Positions 7,450 to 15,160 of a stretch of DNA of 17,772 bases are shown in pieces. Every line of letters begins with the position of its first letter. Within the stretch, counting starts at the first letter, position 1. The DNA lies in NCBI RefSeq assembly GCF_002873135.1, contig NZ_MCVI01000047.1, positions 1 to 17,772 of the forward strand. The letters are read 5' to 3'. The stretch comes from Shewanella sp. 10N.286.48.A6. GTDB lineage: Bacteria; Pseudomonadota; Gammaproteobacteria; Enterobacterales; Shewanellaceae. The notes under the pieces were generated by a model. That model had not been told where the DNA came from. It saw only the letters and a list, made by a program, of their open reading frames with translations, and did no database searches. Made by a program: the position numbers and the translations under genes.

Positions 7450-9599
7450 ATGCTACCTTACACGAAGACCAATTGCGCGTCACCAGTATCCCCTACACCT
7501 CATCAAAGATGGTGATATTCAGCGGTACACCGCTAAAGAAAAACTCATACAGAGCCAACAGTGGTAAATACTACGTCACGATAAAGGTAGATCCTGACAC
7601 ATTGCCTGCACAACCAGCTATCGGTCAGTATTGGTCAGTCAAAGGAAGTCGACAAGTCGAAAGCATGGACATAGGCGATTACGTTATGCAGCAGCATACC
7701 TTTGAGTCACCTGAGTATGTTGAATGCAGTTTGCCAGAAACAGGCGAACAACTGATCCGATTCATCGCTAGGGAAGCTGCCTTTAAAGGTATTGGTGAAA
7801 GCAAAGCAAGGGCGCTCTGGGAGCTTTTAGGTAAGAATTTTCATGCAACCTTGAGAAAAGATACGCCAGAGTCAAGAGAGCGGCTTAGAAGTGTTCTGAG
7901 CGAAGATTCCATTATCTCATTGTTTGAGGGATATTCTAAATACAAGAATCTAGCCTACTGCAATTGGATGTCTGAACACAAGATACCTGCCAGTGTTCAG
8001 CAGCGTTTGCTGAAGTATCACACTGAGAAATCCATTGAAGCAATTAAACATAATCCTTATGCGCTAATTGGTTTCGGCATGAGTTTTACAGAGGTGGATT
8101 CTATTTCTCAAGCGAAGCTTGAGGCCACAACAAATGATGACAGACGATTGAGTGCAGCGCTTGAAATAGCGATACGCAAAGAGATTGAGAAAGGCCATAC
8201 CTACACGATACAAGCTGATTTACGCACTTATTTAACCAAGTTACTCAAGGACAAAGAACTTGTCGCCAAAGCCTTTAAAGCAGGACATGACAAAGCTCAG
8301 TATTTATTAAATCACACAACAGGCACATACCATCCAACGGCTCAGTTATTGATGGAGAATGTCGTTGCTAAACGACTCAATGCGCTTGCCAGTCAAAACA
8401 ACTTGTATGACGAGTATGCAGATTCTGCATATTGCTCTGCGGTTGGTGAATTACCTTATGAGCTAACAAAGAAACAAATAGAAGCTGTCACTACATGCTT
8501 GGATAACGCCGTAAGTTGCATTACAGGTGGTGCTGGAACAGGCAAAACGACAGTGCTTAGAACTGCATTGCGTGCCTATCATATAATGGGGTTTGAAATA
8601 CATGCTGTAGCCTTAAGTGGTCGTGCGGCCATGCGCTTGCATGAGTCAATTGGTTTTATCACTTCAACGATTGCAAAGTTACTGCGAAATGAACCTATTG
8701 ATTCAGATAAACAAAAACATCTGCTCGTTATTGATGAAGCCAGCATGATTGATTTGCCGACCATGTACCGCCTGGTCAACCATATTCATCCATCGGTTCG
8801 TATTATCTTTACAGGTGACCCCGACCAGTTACCGCCTATAGGTTGCGGCAAGGTACTTGCCGATATCGTTCTGTCTAAAGCCATTGCTAACACCATGCTA
8901 GATATCGTTAAGCGTCAGGAAGGTTCAACAGGCATTCCCGAATACTCCAAGCTCATTAATCAAGGCATCGTACCTGAGAAACTAAGTACGGGCGCTATTC
9001 ACTTCCACGAAACGACAAAGAGCGACATTGCTCAAGTCTGTTGTGACTTGTATCAGCAATCACCTGAAAACAGTCGTGTTATGGCACCGACCAAAGCGCT
9101 CGTTGCTGACATTAATAAACTAACACAAGAAGCCGTCAACCATAATGGAAATAGACTTGAGTTCGAAATGCACGGTGAGAGATTCATTCAAAACCTCAGA
9201 TTGAATGATGCGATTCTATTTACGCAAAACCATTACGACAAAGGCATTCAAAACGGCTCTCTTGGTACACTAACCAGTGTTGAGTCTTCGGGTGAAAGCT
9301 ATGGTGAAGTAACGCTGGATACGGGGGATAAAGTTGAGGTCACACAATCAGTACTCGATTGCATGGAATTGGGTTATGCAATAACCCTCCATAAAGCACA
9401 AGGTTCTCAGTTCCCACGCATTATCATTGCTTTGCAGAAAGGTAGAATCGTTGACAGAGCATGGCTTTATACCGCTATCACTAGAGCTGAGCATGAAATT
9501 CACATTGTTGGGGCAGAAGATGATTTTAAAGCCATTACTGAGGCACCAAGTCATTCACATCGGCGTAATAGCTATCTTGTTGAGCTTTTAAAAAGATAA
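7446..9599 (+). CDS. RecD-like superfamily 1 DNA helicase
   Basis: ATP-dependent helicase of 717 residues, RecD/RecD2-like. Visible motifs: Walker A GGAGTGKT (361-368), Walker B DEAS (430-433), motif III GDPDQLPP (457-464), motif V HKAQGSQ (649-655) and motif VI TAITRA (676-681). The N-terminal third includes FKGIGESKARALWELL, which resembles the helix-hairpin-helix region of RecD2 proteins. Family members move 5' to 3' on single-stranded DNA. The start overlaps the preceding stop in ATGA, so it is the last cistron of the coupled mobility operon. A role in processing island DNA during transfer or integration is inferred from that position; replication or repair support is the alternative. Confidence 0.9.
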   Translation: MNATLHEDQLRVTSIPYTSSKMVIFSGTPLKKNSYRANSGKYYVTIKVDPDTLPAQPAIGQYWSVKGSRQVESMDIGDYVMQQHTFESPEYVECSLPETGEQLIRFIAREAAFKGIGESKARALWELLGKNFHATLRKDTPESRERLRSVLSEDSIISLFEGYSKYKNLAYCNWMSEHKIPASVQQRLLKYHTEKSIEAIKHNPYALIGFGMSFTEVDSISQAKLEATTNDDRRLSAALEIAIRKEIEKGHTYTIQADLRTYLTKLLKDKELVAKAFKAGHDKAQYLLNHTTGTYHPTAQLLMENVVAKRLNALASQNNLYDEYADSAYCSAVGELPYELTKKQIEAVTTCLDNAVSCITGGAGTGKTTVLRTALRAYHIMGFEIHAVALSGRAAMRLHESIGFITSTIAKLLRNEPIDSDKQKHLLVIDEASMIDLPTMYRLVNHIHPSVRIIFTGDPDQLPPIGCGKVLADIVLSKAIANTMLDIVKRQEGSTGIPEYSKLINQGIVPEKLSTGAIHFHETTKSDIAQVCCDLYQQSPENSRVMAPTKALVADINKLTQEAVNHNGNRLEFEMHGERFIQNLRLNDAILFTQNHYDKGIQNGSLGTLTSVESSGESYGEVTLDTGDKVEVTQSVLDCMELGYAITLHKAQGSQFPRIIIALQKGRIVDRAWLYTAITRAEHEIHIVGAEDDFKAITEAPSHSHRRNSYLVELLKR

Positions 9600-10054
9600 A
9601 AATAAAATTTGTTACTTTGGGGAGTGACTACGGGTACAAGCGGAGATAAGCTGTGTGTTAACGCGAAGCGTTATCCACATCTTATTCTGCGTTCTTGCGT
9701 AGCAAGATGTGCCTGTAGTTGAGCGACCATCAAAAAGCCCGTTGGTGTTCACAATAATTGCGTACTCATTTGCAACACACTTCTGGACAGAAATCATTTA
9801 GAGTACTCTGTCTACGTCGACTAATATTGATTAGAAAAAGTATCCGAAATTATCAAAGATCTATAATTAGTTTCACCCTCTTTATCTACAAAACGAGCGG
9901 TGAACGGTAGCCGAAGAGTACAGGGCAAGATCACGAAGCTTTACCTTGTGCTAAGTTTTTTATCTTATACTTCTTTTTGATAACAAACCAAGTCAACCAT
10001 GTCTAAGCTCAATTTATTCAAGTACTTTGTAGCCTTCATTGCATTTTGACCTTA
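9600..10054. other. Non-coding junction between GMT core and cargo
   Basis: 455 bp without a convincing gene between convergent genes. It holds TTGTTACTTT at 9609-9618, identical to the right island end (16020-16029), then two inverted repeats (9659-9673 and 9676-9711). Beyond 9720 nothing is recognised; a 16-codon frame at 9999-10049 is too short to call. No clear intrinsic terminator for the helicase gene was found. Confidence 0.6.
9659..9711. repeat. Two adjacent inverted repeats (hairpins)
   Basis: TAACGC and GCGTTA flank GAA at 9659-9673 (perfect 6-bp arms). Immediately after, CACATCTT (9676-9683) pairs perfectly with AAGATGTG (9704-9711), with further partial pairing in the 20-nt interior. 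No T tract follows, so these do not look like simple terminators. They could be a structured RNA, a protein-binding site or a remnant of an earlier insertion. Confidence 0.55.
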
Positions 10055-10495
10055 TTACTCTTTATTAAAAACGACGTATGTTCCCTCAAAAGTAGCAACC
10101 AATTCATCCGCACAAAATAGATTGCAGGCTATTTTAACACGACCTTTTCCCTTGCGTTGAAACGCACGATGAAACCGAGGCCACGCCGTAAGGTTGTCAT
10201 ATTTACATACTGCTGTTACATCTTTTCTGGCGGGTTTTAGGTATCGAATGCTATTTTCTTGAATAACAATTTGATGTTTTTTACCCTCTAACTGGGCATA
10301 AACTAAAGACCAACCTGCCAAAATACCAACAACAGATAAGCTGCCGCCAAACACCGTATTCATGTGGTTTGTATTCACTCTCAATGGTGCAGTAATCTCG
10401 ATATTTTTGCTGCTACAAGTATTCACACCGATACCGAGAGACTTTGATACTGGTATATGATGATGAAGGTAGACTTCAAGCTCTCTATTTTTCAT
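10055..10495 (-). CDS. Hot-dog fold thioesterase, YiiD C-terminal domain type
   Basis: Putative acyl-CoA or acyl thioesterase of 146 residues. The segment NTNHMNTVFGGSLSVVG at about residues 41-56 matches the thioesterase-like domain found at the C-terminus of E. coli YiiD and in stand-alone homologues. The rest fits a single hot-dog domain with alternating hydrophobic strands. ATG 10493-10495 is chosen because homology-like sequence begins there. An in-frame TTG at 10532-10534 would add 13 residues but has no ribosome site; the ATG site is weak too. It is the last gene of the likely SDR-EthD-DsbA-thioesterase operon, 65 bp after the dsbA-like gene. The substrate is unknown. Confidence 0.75.
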   Translation of the reverse strand: MKNRELEVYLHHHIPVSKSLGIGVNTCSSKNIEITAPLRVNTNHMNTVFGGSLSVVGILAGWSLVYAQLEGKKHQIVIQENSIRYLKPARKDVTAVCKYDNLTAWPRFHRAFQRKGKGRVKIACNLFCADELVATFEGTYVVFNKE

Positions 10496-10560
10496 ATAGA
10501 CCGTTGCCTTTTTCAGACCGCCAAAATATTGCAAAAGTCCGTTTTAGAGGGATGCAGGAA

Positions 10561-11205
10561 TTACATTTTAGCTAATTCAGTTAATACTTGCTTATACGTA
10601 TCCACTGATTGGGCTCCAGAAATAGCGCTCTCGCGATTGAATACAACTGTTGGAACACTTGATATACCCGCTTGTTTCCATTTCTGTTCCAGCGACTGGA
10701 CATGACTTCGCATATTATCGTCATCTAGGCATTGCATTGCTTCGTCAACATTAATACCAAGACTTTGCAACTCTTGCTCGAGGGTACTCTTGCTGGATAT
10801 ATCTTTTTGCTCGCTATAAAACGAAGCAAATAATCGATTTTTAAGCTCGGTTTGCTTGCCTACACTTTTTGCGTGCTCTAGAAGAATATGAGCATCAAGG
10901 GTATTTACAGCTTTTAGTCGGTCAAAGTAGTCGAATTTAAACCCAACGTCTTCTCCAAGCTCTGTCATCTCTTTTCTGAAAAGAATGCTATCTTCCAATG
11001 TAGTACCATACTTCCTCTGAAGGTGGGCACGTAGGTCTTCACCTTCAAGTGGCATATCTGGATTTAACTGAAAAGGTTGCCACTCAATCTCAATGCGATC
11101 TTCCATACCAAGCTCTTTTATCGCGGTATCTAAACGCTTATAACCGATAATACACCAAGGACAAACCACATCTGACACTATATCCAATTTGATTTTCTTA
11201 TTCAT
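10561..11205 (-). CDS. DsbA family oxidoreductase, FrnE-like
   Basis: Thioredoxin-fold oxidoreductase of 214 residues. The redox motif CPWC is at 15-18 and the cis-proline loop SVPTVVFN has P185; the long helical insertion between them is typical of the DsbA/FrnE (2-hydroxychromene-2-carboxylate isomerase-like) group. There is no signal peptide, so it is cytoplasmic, unlike classical DsbA. FrnE homologues have been linked to oxidative-stress tolerance and to polyketide biosynthesis. GAG precedes the ATG by about 7 nt. It lies 119 bp after the EthD gene on the same strand, and the neighbouring peroxiredoxin and AhpD-like genes support a thiol-redox role. Confidence 0.88.
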   Translation of the reverse strand: MNKKIKLDIVSDVVCPWCIIGYKRLDTAIKELGMEDRIEIEWQPFQLNPDMPLEGEDLRAHLQRKYGTTLEDSILFRKEMTELGEDVGFKFDYFDRLKAVNTLDAHILLEHAKSVGKQTELKNRLFASFYSEQKDISSKSTLEQELQSLGINVDEAMQCLDDDNMRSHVQSLEQKWKQAGISSVPTVVFNRESAISGAQSVDTYKQVLTELAKM

Positions 11206-11324
11206 ATTTAACTCTTTTTATCAATCGTTTAGCTTCAATTTTATTTCATTAAATAACACTAAGCAGAACCCAAATTGTTTATTATTCGGTATCCTGCTCA
11301 TTTTCAACGTAGAGAGTTGCGGTT

Positions 11325-11636
11325 CTATATTTTTTGCTCACAAAGCTGAATTGTTGGAACGGTATTAGTGAAGTTCGGTACATCAGCTTTTATCTTCTCT
11401 GCATTTGGGCCAAATGCCGTTTGAAATGACTCTATAGATTCAAATGAAATTGTACTAATCGCCACATATGCCGCTGCTTCACCAGGAACAACACTTGTTA
11501 GCCCTGCATCTACTGTCGCCCCTTTTAGTGCGTCTCCCAGAAGCTCTCCTATCATAGGAACATGTTTGTTGCAGTAGTAATCAAAATCAAAAATCACATC
11601 ATCGTTATTTGGGTATATTACGTATACTTTAATCAT
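11325..11636 (-). CDS. EthD domain-containing protein
   Basis: A 103-residue protein with the EthD dimeric alpha/beta-barrel pattern: an N-terminal strand MIKVYVIYP, then FDFDYYCNKHVPMIGELLG with the family-typical H25-V-P, and a C-terminal strand. Members occur beside oxidoreductases in degradation and detoxification clusters; a few are enzymes, most are uncharacterised. AGGG upstream supports the ATG. It lies 53 bp downstream of the SDR gene, likely cotranscribed. Confidence 0.82.
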   Translation of the reverse strand: MIKVYVIYPNNDDVIFDFDYYCNKHVPMIGELLGDALKGATVDAGLTSVVPGEAAAYVAISTISFESIESFQTAFGPNAEKIKADVPNFTNTVPTIQLCEQKI

Positions 11637-11689
11637 TGCTTTTTCCCTTTTTCCCTTTTTCTTTCACTAAAGTTTTAAACTGTTGGGGG

Positions 11690-12490
11690 TTACATTTTGT
11701 TCTTGGGCATTGCTTTTCCAATCATTGATTCACCCATTATTGCCTGCTTTTGGTGGGAGATGATCCCAGAAAGAATAGCGGTCATTCGATTACGTTTACC
11801 TGGAACCACAACTGCTTTTTTACCTAAACCGTTGATAGCAATTTCGGCTACTTCCGCAGGATCTTTTGCAACCATTGGCAATTTAGACCAGTCAATACCA
11901 TTGTCCGCAGTCATCGGTGTGCTAGTTAGCCCCGGAGAAAGAACGGTTACATCAATACCCTTGGGTTTAAGCTCGCCATGAAGAGAAGCACCTAGTTGTA
12001 GAACATAGGCTTTGGTACCTGCATAATTTGAAAAATATGGAGAAACCATATGACCAGAAAGGCTTGATACCATTAGAATGCCGCCGCGTTTTCTTTCCAC
12101 CATCGCTGGTGTAAAGTGGTGGGTAAGTTGTAATACAGAGGTAACATTAAGCTGCACCATCTGTAATTCTTTAGCTAACGATGTCTTAGCAAATGAACCA
12201 TTTATTTCAACACCTGCTGCGAGTACCAACAAACCTATTTCTTGCTTCACCTGCTTAACTTTTTCAACCCCTTCAGTAGTAGCTAAATCTGCTGAAACAA
12301 TCATTGTTTTAATTCCATAACGATCCGCAAGCAATGCTGCGTGCTCTTCAAGTTCTTTTTCTCGACGAGCAACCAAAACAATATTCAATCCTTTTGCTGC
12401 AATTTGACTCGCCATTTCAGCACCGATGCCAGACGTTGCACCAGTGATAAGAGCCCAATCACCATACTTTTCTTTAAAGCTGATACCCAT
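11690..12490 (-). CDS. Short-chain dehydrogenase/reductase (SDR)
   Basis: NAD(P)-dependent oxidoreductase of 266 residues, classical SDR. The cofactor-binding motif TGATSGIG is at 16-23, AAG (91-93) stands for the usual NAG, N115 is conserved, and the catalytic set is S143, Y156 and K160 (YAGTK). R42 and R43 after the second strand suggest preference for NADP(H). It heads a probable operon with the EthD, DsbA-like and thioesterase genes. Its upstream gap holds repeated GCTCA/GAGC elements that could bind the AraC-type regulator encoded just upstream. The substrate, probably a carbonyl or alcohol compound, is unknown. Confidence 0.92.
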   Translation of the reverse strand: MGISFKEKYGDWALITGATSGIGAEMASQIAAKGLNIVLVARREKELEEHAALLADRYGIKTMIVSADLATTEGVEKVKQVKQEIGLLVLAAGVEINGSFAKTSLAKELQMVQLNVTSVLQLTHHFTPAMVERKRGGILMVSSLSGHMVSPYFSNYAGTKAYVLQLGASLHGELKPKGIDVTVLSPGLTSTPMTADNGIDWSKLPMVAKDPAEVAEIAINGLGKKAVVVPGKRNRMTAILSGIISHQKQAIMGESMIGKAMPKNKM

Positions 12491-12576
12491 AATTCGTTAC
12501 CTTTATCTGTGTTTAATTGATGGAGTAATTATATGGAAATCAGAGAAGGTAGGCTCTTCAGAAAAGTTCAAATATT

Positions 12577-12599
12577 GCTCAGATTAGCTCAAACGAGCC
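12577..12599 (-). promoter_or_regulatory. Candidate operator upstream of the SDR operon
   Basis: Read on the minus strand, two direct TGAGC elements lie 10 bp apart (plus-strand GCTCA at 12577-12581 and 12587-12591), preceded by an inverted GGCTC (plus-strand GAGCC at 12595-12599). Direct half-sites about one helical turn apart suit an AraC-family protein, and an araC-type gene lies immediately upstream. The link is inferred. Confidence 0.35.
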
Positions 12600-12633
12600 A
12601 ATCAGAATCTGAATAGAAGGAATAAGTGTGGTG

Positions 12634-13455
12634 TCAGGCTAAACGAAATTCAGAGGGAGAAAGACCAGTTTGTCCTTTGAAGGTACGGTTAAAGGTGGAA
12701 ACCGATTCGAAACCTGTTTCAAAAACGATGTCAGAGATACGTAAGTTATTATCTTTCAGTAACACCTTAGCTTTGTTGATTTTTAATTTGGTAATGTATT
12801 TCATTGGTGGTTCTGAATATACCTCTTTAAACTTACGTTTAAAGGTAGAAACACTCATATGACACAATGCCGCTAACTCATTCACACTCAGATCCGCATA
12901 CAGATTACTTTGGATAATATCTTCAAATTTGGCAAAATTAGGTTTAAACATGGAAGCAAGAAAATCGACTTCGGACGGAGCATTGGTTCTTTTCGACATA
13001 AGAATGACAAATTCACGTAGCTTACTCTCGATAAGCAAATCATCCGCCAACTCTGGAGAGTCTAGCAATATGCTAATGCTGTCGCGATAGTGCTCAAGCA
13101 ATCTATCCACTTCAACCTGCATAATATTATAATCAACCCTGTAGTTTGACTGGCTAATATCAAAGTTAAACAGTGACTGAAATATTTCAGGGTAAAGAAA
13201 GATGCCAATCGCTTCACCTACACCTTCATCATTAGGGTAGTTGGTATTTTCATAAAAGTAGTTGGTGCATTTTGCTAACACTCCGCAGTTTTTGTTCAAT
13301 GAAACAGATTCTGTCTGCTCCCTGACGCTAAAATCGCCATTAGTAACAAACGCAAAACACGCTTCGCTATCAACAAATACACGTGGCATACGTTTGAAAC
13401 TGGGTATATCTTGTTTTTTTAAAACAACACGTCCGTTATATTTGATTGTTTTCAT
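12634..13455 (-). CDS. AraC family transcriptional regulator
   Basis: A 273-residue regulator. The N-terminal 160 residues form a possible effector-binding cupin-like domain. The C-terminal domain has the two AraC helix-turn-helix units, at about 189-210 (LSVNELAALCHMSVSTFKRK) and 239-260 (RISDIVFETGFESVSTFNRT), ending with the family signature GLSPSEFR at 264-271. It is complete. The ribosome site is weak. It lies 143 bp upstream of, and in the same direction as, the SDR gene and probably activates that operon. The 165 bp between it and the tetR-type gene presumably hold its promoter; only a weak 5-bp-arm inverted repeat (13533-13548) is seen there. Confidence 0.9.
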   Translation of the reverse strand: MKTIKYNGRVVLKKQDIPSFKRMPRVFVDSEACFAFVTNGDFSVREQTESVSLNKNCGVLAKCTNYFYENTNYPNDEGVGEAIGIFLYPEIFQSLFNFDISQSNYRVDYNIMQVEVDRLLEHYRDSISILLDSPELADDLLIESKLREFVILMSKRTNAPSEVDFLASMFKPNFAKFEDIIQSNLYADLSVNELAALCHMSVSTFKRKFKEVYSEPPMKYITKLKINKAKVLLKDNNLRISDIVFETGFESVSTFNRTFKGQTGLSPSEFRLA

Positions 13456-13620
13456 TTAAAGGCACCATTCAATAGTATTGCGATAAGGATAAAGCAGACT
13501 ACCTGCTCGATTAACTAATTGACTCAACTAGAACCGTGTTGCTACGGTGCTGCACTCATAATCATTAGACATCTAAAACTCGACAACAAAGCTAAAGCTC
13601 GAGAATAGTCTACGCATAAT

Positions 13621-14214
13621 CTATTTTTCAAATGTACTCAATACAAGCATGAATGCATGTATAGATCGAGCGAGAGATTCATGTGGTCTTTGCCCTCTTG
13701 ATTGAACTTTGAGTCCTTGACGAAACGTAAGGAAATAGTCGGTTAAATGCTCTGCATCTATACCATCAATAAGTCGTTCTGTTTTCTCATATTGAGTAAA
13801 AAATGCCAGTGTTGCAATACGACCTTGTTCAAACTTCCTAATAACATACTCATAGAGGGCTGGTTCGTTTGATTTTAATTCAACAATACTGTTTGTAATT
13901 AAGCAGCCGTAAGTGAGTAGATCATTCTCTGGGTTTAAGAACTCACTATCAAATAAATATTGAAGATTCTCTGATATTGATTTATCCGAGTCGAGTTTCC
14001 TGAGTACCACAGACATGTGATGCTCAACATAGAAATCTACTATACATTTAAACACGGTTTCTTTGTTGCCAAACGCGTTGTAAATACTGGTTTTCGTTAA
14101 TCCTGTAACGGTCGATAATTTATCCATTTTAGTCGACGCATAACCATGCTGCCAAAAATATTTGGCCATAACTCCAAGCACTTCAATCTCGTCAAACTGT
14201 CTTTTCTTTGCCAT
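13621..14214 (-). CDS. TetR/AcrR family transcriptional repressor
   Basis: A 197-residue regulator. The DNA-binding helix-turn-helix is at about 28-47, with the typical GLTKTSIYNAFGNKE at 38-52. The remaining helices form a divergent ligand-binding and dimerisation domain. It is transcribed divergently from the peroxiredoxin-like gene, 109 bp away. That gap has two 16-bp palindromes covering promoters in both directions, so repression of itself and of the peroxiredoxin-AhpD pair is the natural reading. No clear ribosome site precedes the ATG. The inducing ligand cannot be told from sequence; C109 and other cysteines leave a redox signal possible. Confidence 0.92.
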   Translation of the reverse strand: MAKKRQFDEIEVLGVMAKYFWQHGYASTKMDKLSTVTGLTKTSIYNAFGNKETVFKCIVDFYVEHHMSVVLRKLDSDKSISENLQYLFDSEFLNPENDLLTYGCLITNSIVELKSNEPALYEYVIRKFEQGRIATLAFFTQYEKTERLIDGIDAEHLTDYFLTFRQGLKVQSRGQRPHESLARSIHAFMLVLSTFEK

Positions 14215-14242
14215 TTATCTATACAACTACATAAAATTCTTA

Positions 14243-14271
14243 TTGACACCTATTGTACTAGTTAGTACATT
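14243..14271 (+). promoter_or_regulatory. Promoter of the peroxiredoxin-like operon
   Basis: A perfect -35 TTGACA (14243-14248) is separated by 17 bp from a -10-like TACATT (14266-14271), about 53 nt before the gene start. Operator 1 overlaps the spacer and the -10. Confidence 0.65.
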
Positions 14272-14279
14272 AATTGCAA
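14252..14279 (-). promoter_or_regulatory. Divergent promoter of the tetR-type gene
   Basis: On the minus strand, TTGCAA (14279-14274) and TACAAT (14257-14252) are 16 bp apart, about 38 nt before the regulator's ATG. The -10 overlaps operator 1, consistent with autorepression. Confidence 0.5.
14254..14269. promoter_or_regulatory. TetR operator 1 (palindrome)
   Basis: TGTACTA and TAGTACA are perfect 7-bp inverted arms around GT. The site covers the spacer and -10 of the plus-strand promoter and touches the -10 of the minus-strand promoter. Confidence 0.7.
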
Positions 14280-14280
14280 A

Positions 14281-14296
14281 TGTACTAACTGGTACA
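14281..14296. promoter_or_regulatory. TetR operator 2 (palindrome, one mismatch)
   Basis: TGTACTA and TGGTACA flank AC; it is the reverse complement of operator 1 except for one base. It lies 27 bp downstream, between the plus-strand -10 and the ribosome site, so binding would block early transcription. Confidence 0.68.
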
Positions 14297-14323
14297 ATTA
14301 AACAAAACAATGAGGAACAAACG

Positions 14324-15142
14324 ATGTTTTCAGCTATAGCACTATCACTACTTGGATTTGCCTCAACGGTGATTGGAAGTTTGCATTACTTTCTAAAAGT
14401 AAAAAAGAACAAGCCTCCCAAAAATCCTATCATCCTTATGCTAGCACTTGCGGCAGGTGTCCTTTTGGGGCTAGGTGCAATTATCAGTGGGATTATAAAT
14501 ATGCATTGGAGCTTTGTTTTCGTTGTCTTAATGTCCAGCTTTTCCATATTTCTTGGTGGTAAATTCATTTGGGTATTCAGTCAAAAAGATACTCCTCTAG
14601 GTGATATTAAAGTTGTAATTGGAGATAAGTTCCCACAATTCGAATCAACCACATATGACAACGAGATTTATTCGACTGATGACCTAAAAAATCAACGTGT
14701 TCTACTTAAGTTTTACCGAGGTGCTTGGTGTCCATATTGTAGTGCTGAATTAAAAATGTTTAACGATATGAAACCGACCCTAGATCGATATGGCGTTAAT
14801 GTCGTTGCGTTGTCGGGAGATACGGCAGAACAAGCAAAAATGCACATCGAACGAGATAGTTTAGATCTTCTTCTTTTGTCAGACCCAGAACTCAAAGTAG
14901 TTAAACTATACGGCGTTGAACACCACAAGGCTTTAGGGGCTGACTCGTCTAAAACAAAAACAATATTAGGGCTGCCATTTCCTACTTCATTTGAATACAA
15001 ATCAATGTCTATCCCAACATCGATCTTAATTGATGAACATGGTGTCATCCAATGGATAGATCAATCTGAAGACTATCGACTAAGAGCAAGCGAAGAACGA
15101 TTAACTCAAGCCTTACGTAACGCTTTCACCATTAATAAATAA
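14324..15142 (+). CDS. Membrane-anchored peroxiredoxin-like (AhpC/TSA) protein
   Basis: A 272-residue fusion of an N-terminal membrane region and a thioredoxin-fold domain. Hydrophobic segments at about 3-22, 35-58 and 63-84 suggest three transmembrane helices. The domain from about 92 on has GDKFPQF, then FYRGAWCPYC with C136 and C139, and a cis-proline loop SIPTSILID. The C-P-Y-C pair resembles the peroxiredoxin-like (PRX_like) group rather than 2-Cys AhpC. The frame is open further upstream, but ATG 14324-14326 is chosen because GAGGAA (14312-14317) precedes it and promoter and operators lie before it. The AhpD-like gene follows 18 bp later, so peroxide or disulfide reduction with that partner is likely. 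With three helices and a 6-residue N-terminus the thiol domain probably faces the periplasm if the N-terminus is inside, but topology is not certain. Confidence 0.87.
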   Translation: MFSAIALSLLGFASTVIGSLHYFLKVKKNKPPKNPIILMLALAAGVLLGLGAIISGIINMHWSFVFVVLMSSFSIFLGGKFIWVFSQKDTPLGDIKVVIGDKFPQFESTTYDNEIYSTDDLKNQRVLLKFYRGAWCPYCSAELKMFNDMKPTLDRYGVNVVALSGDTAEQAKMHIERDSLDLLLLSDPELKVVKLYGVEHHKALGADSSKTKTILGLPFPTSFEYKSMSIPTSILIDEHGVIQWIDQSEDYRLRASEERLTQALRNAFTINK

Positions 15143-15160
15143 TAAACCGAGAGAATTATT

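Noticed and set aside
9612..9797. 61-codon minus-strand frame after the helicase gene
   Set aside because: No ribosome site and no recognisable protein pattern, and it is laid over the two hairpins; treated as chance.
9999..10049. 16-codon frame MSKLNLFKYFVAFIAF
   Set aside because: Too short and without a ribosome site; could be a leader peptide but nothing supports it.
14162..14323. 54-residue upstream extension of the peroxiredoxin-like frame
   Set aside because: It would run back through the promoter, both operators and into the tetR-type gene; GAGGAA before ATG 14324 fits far better.
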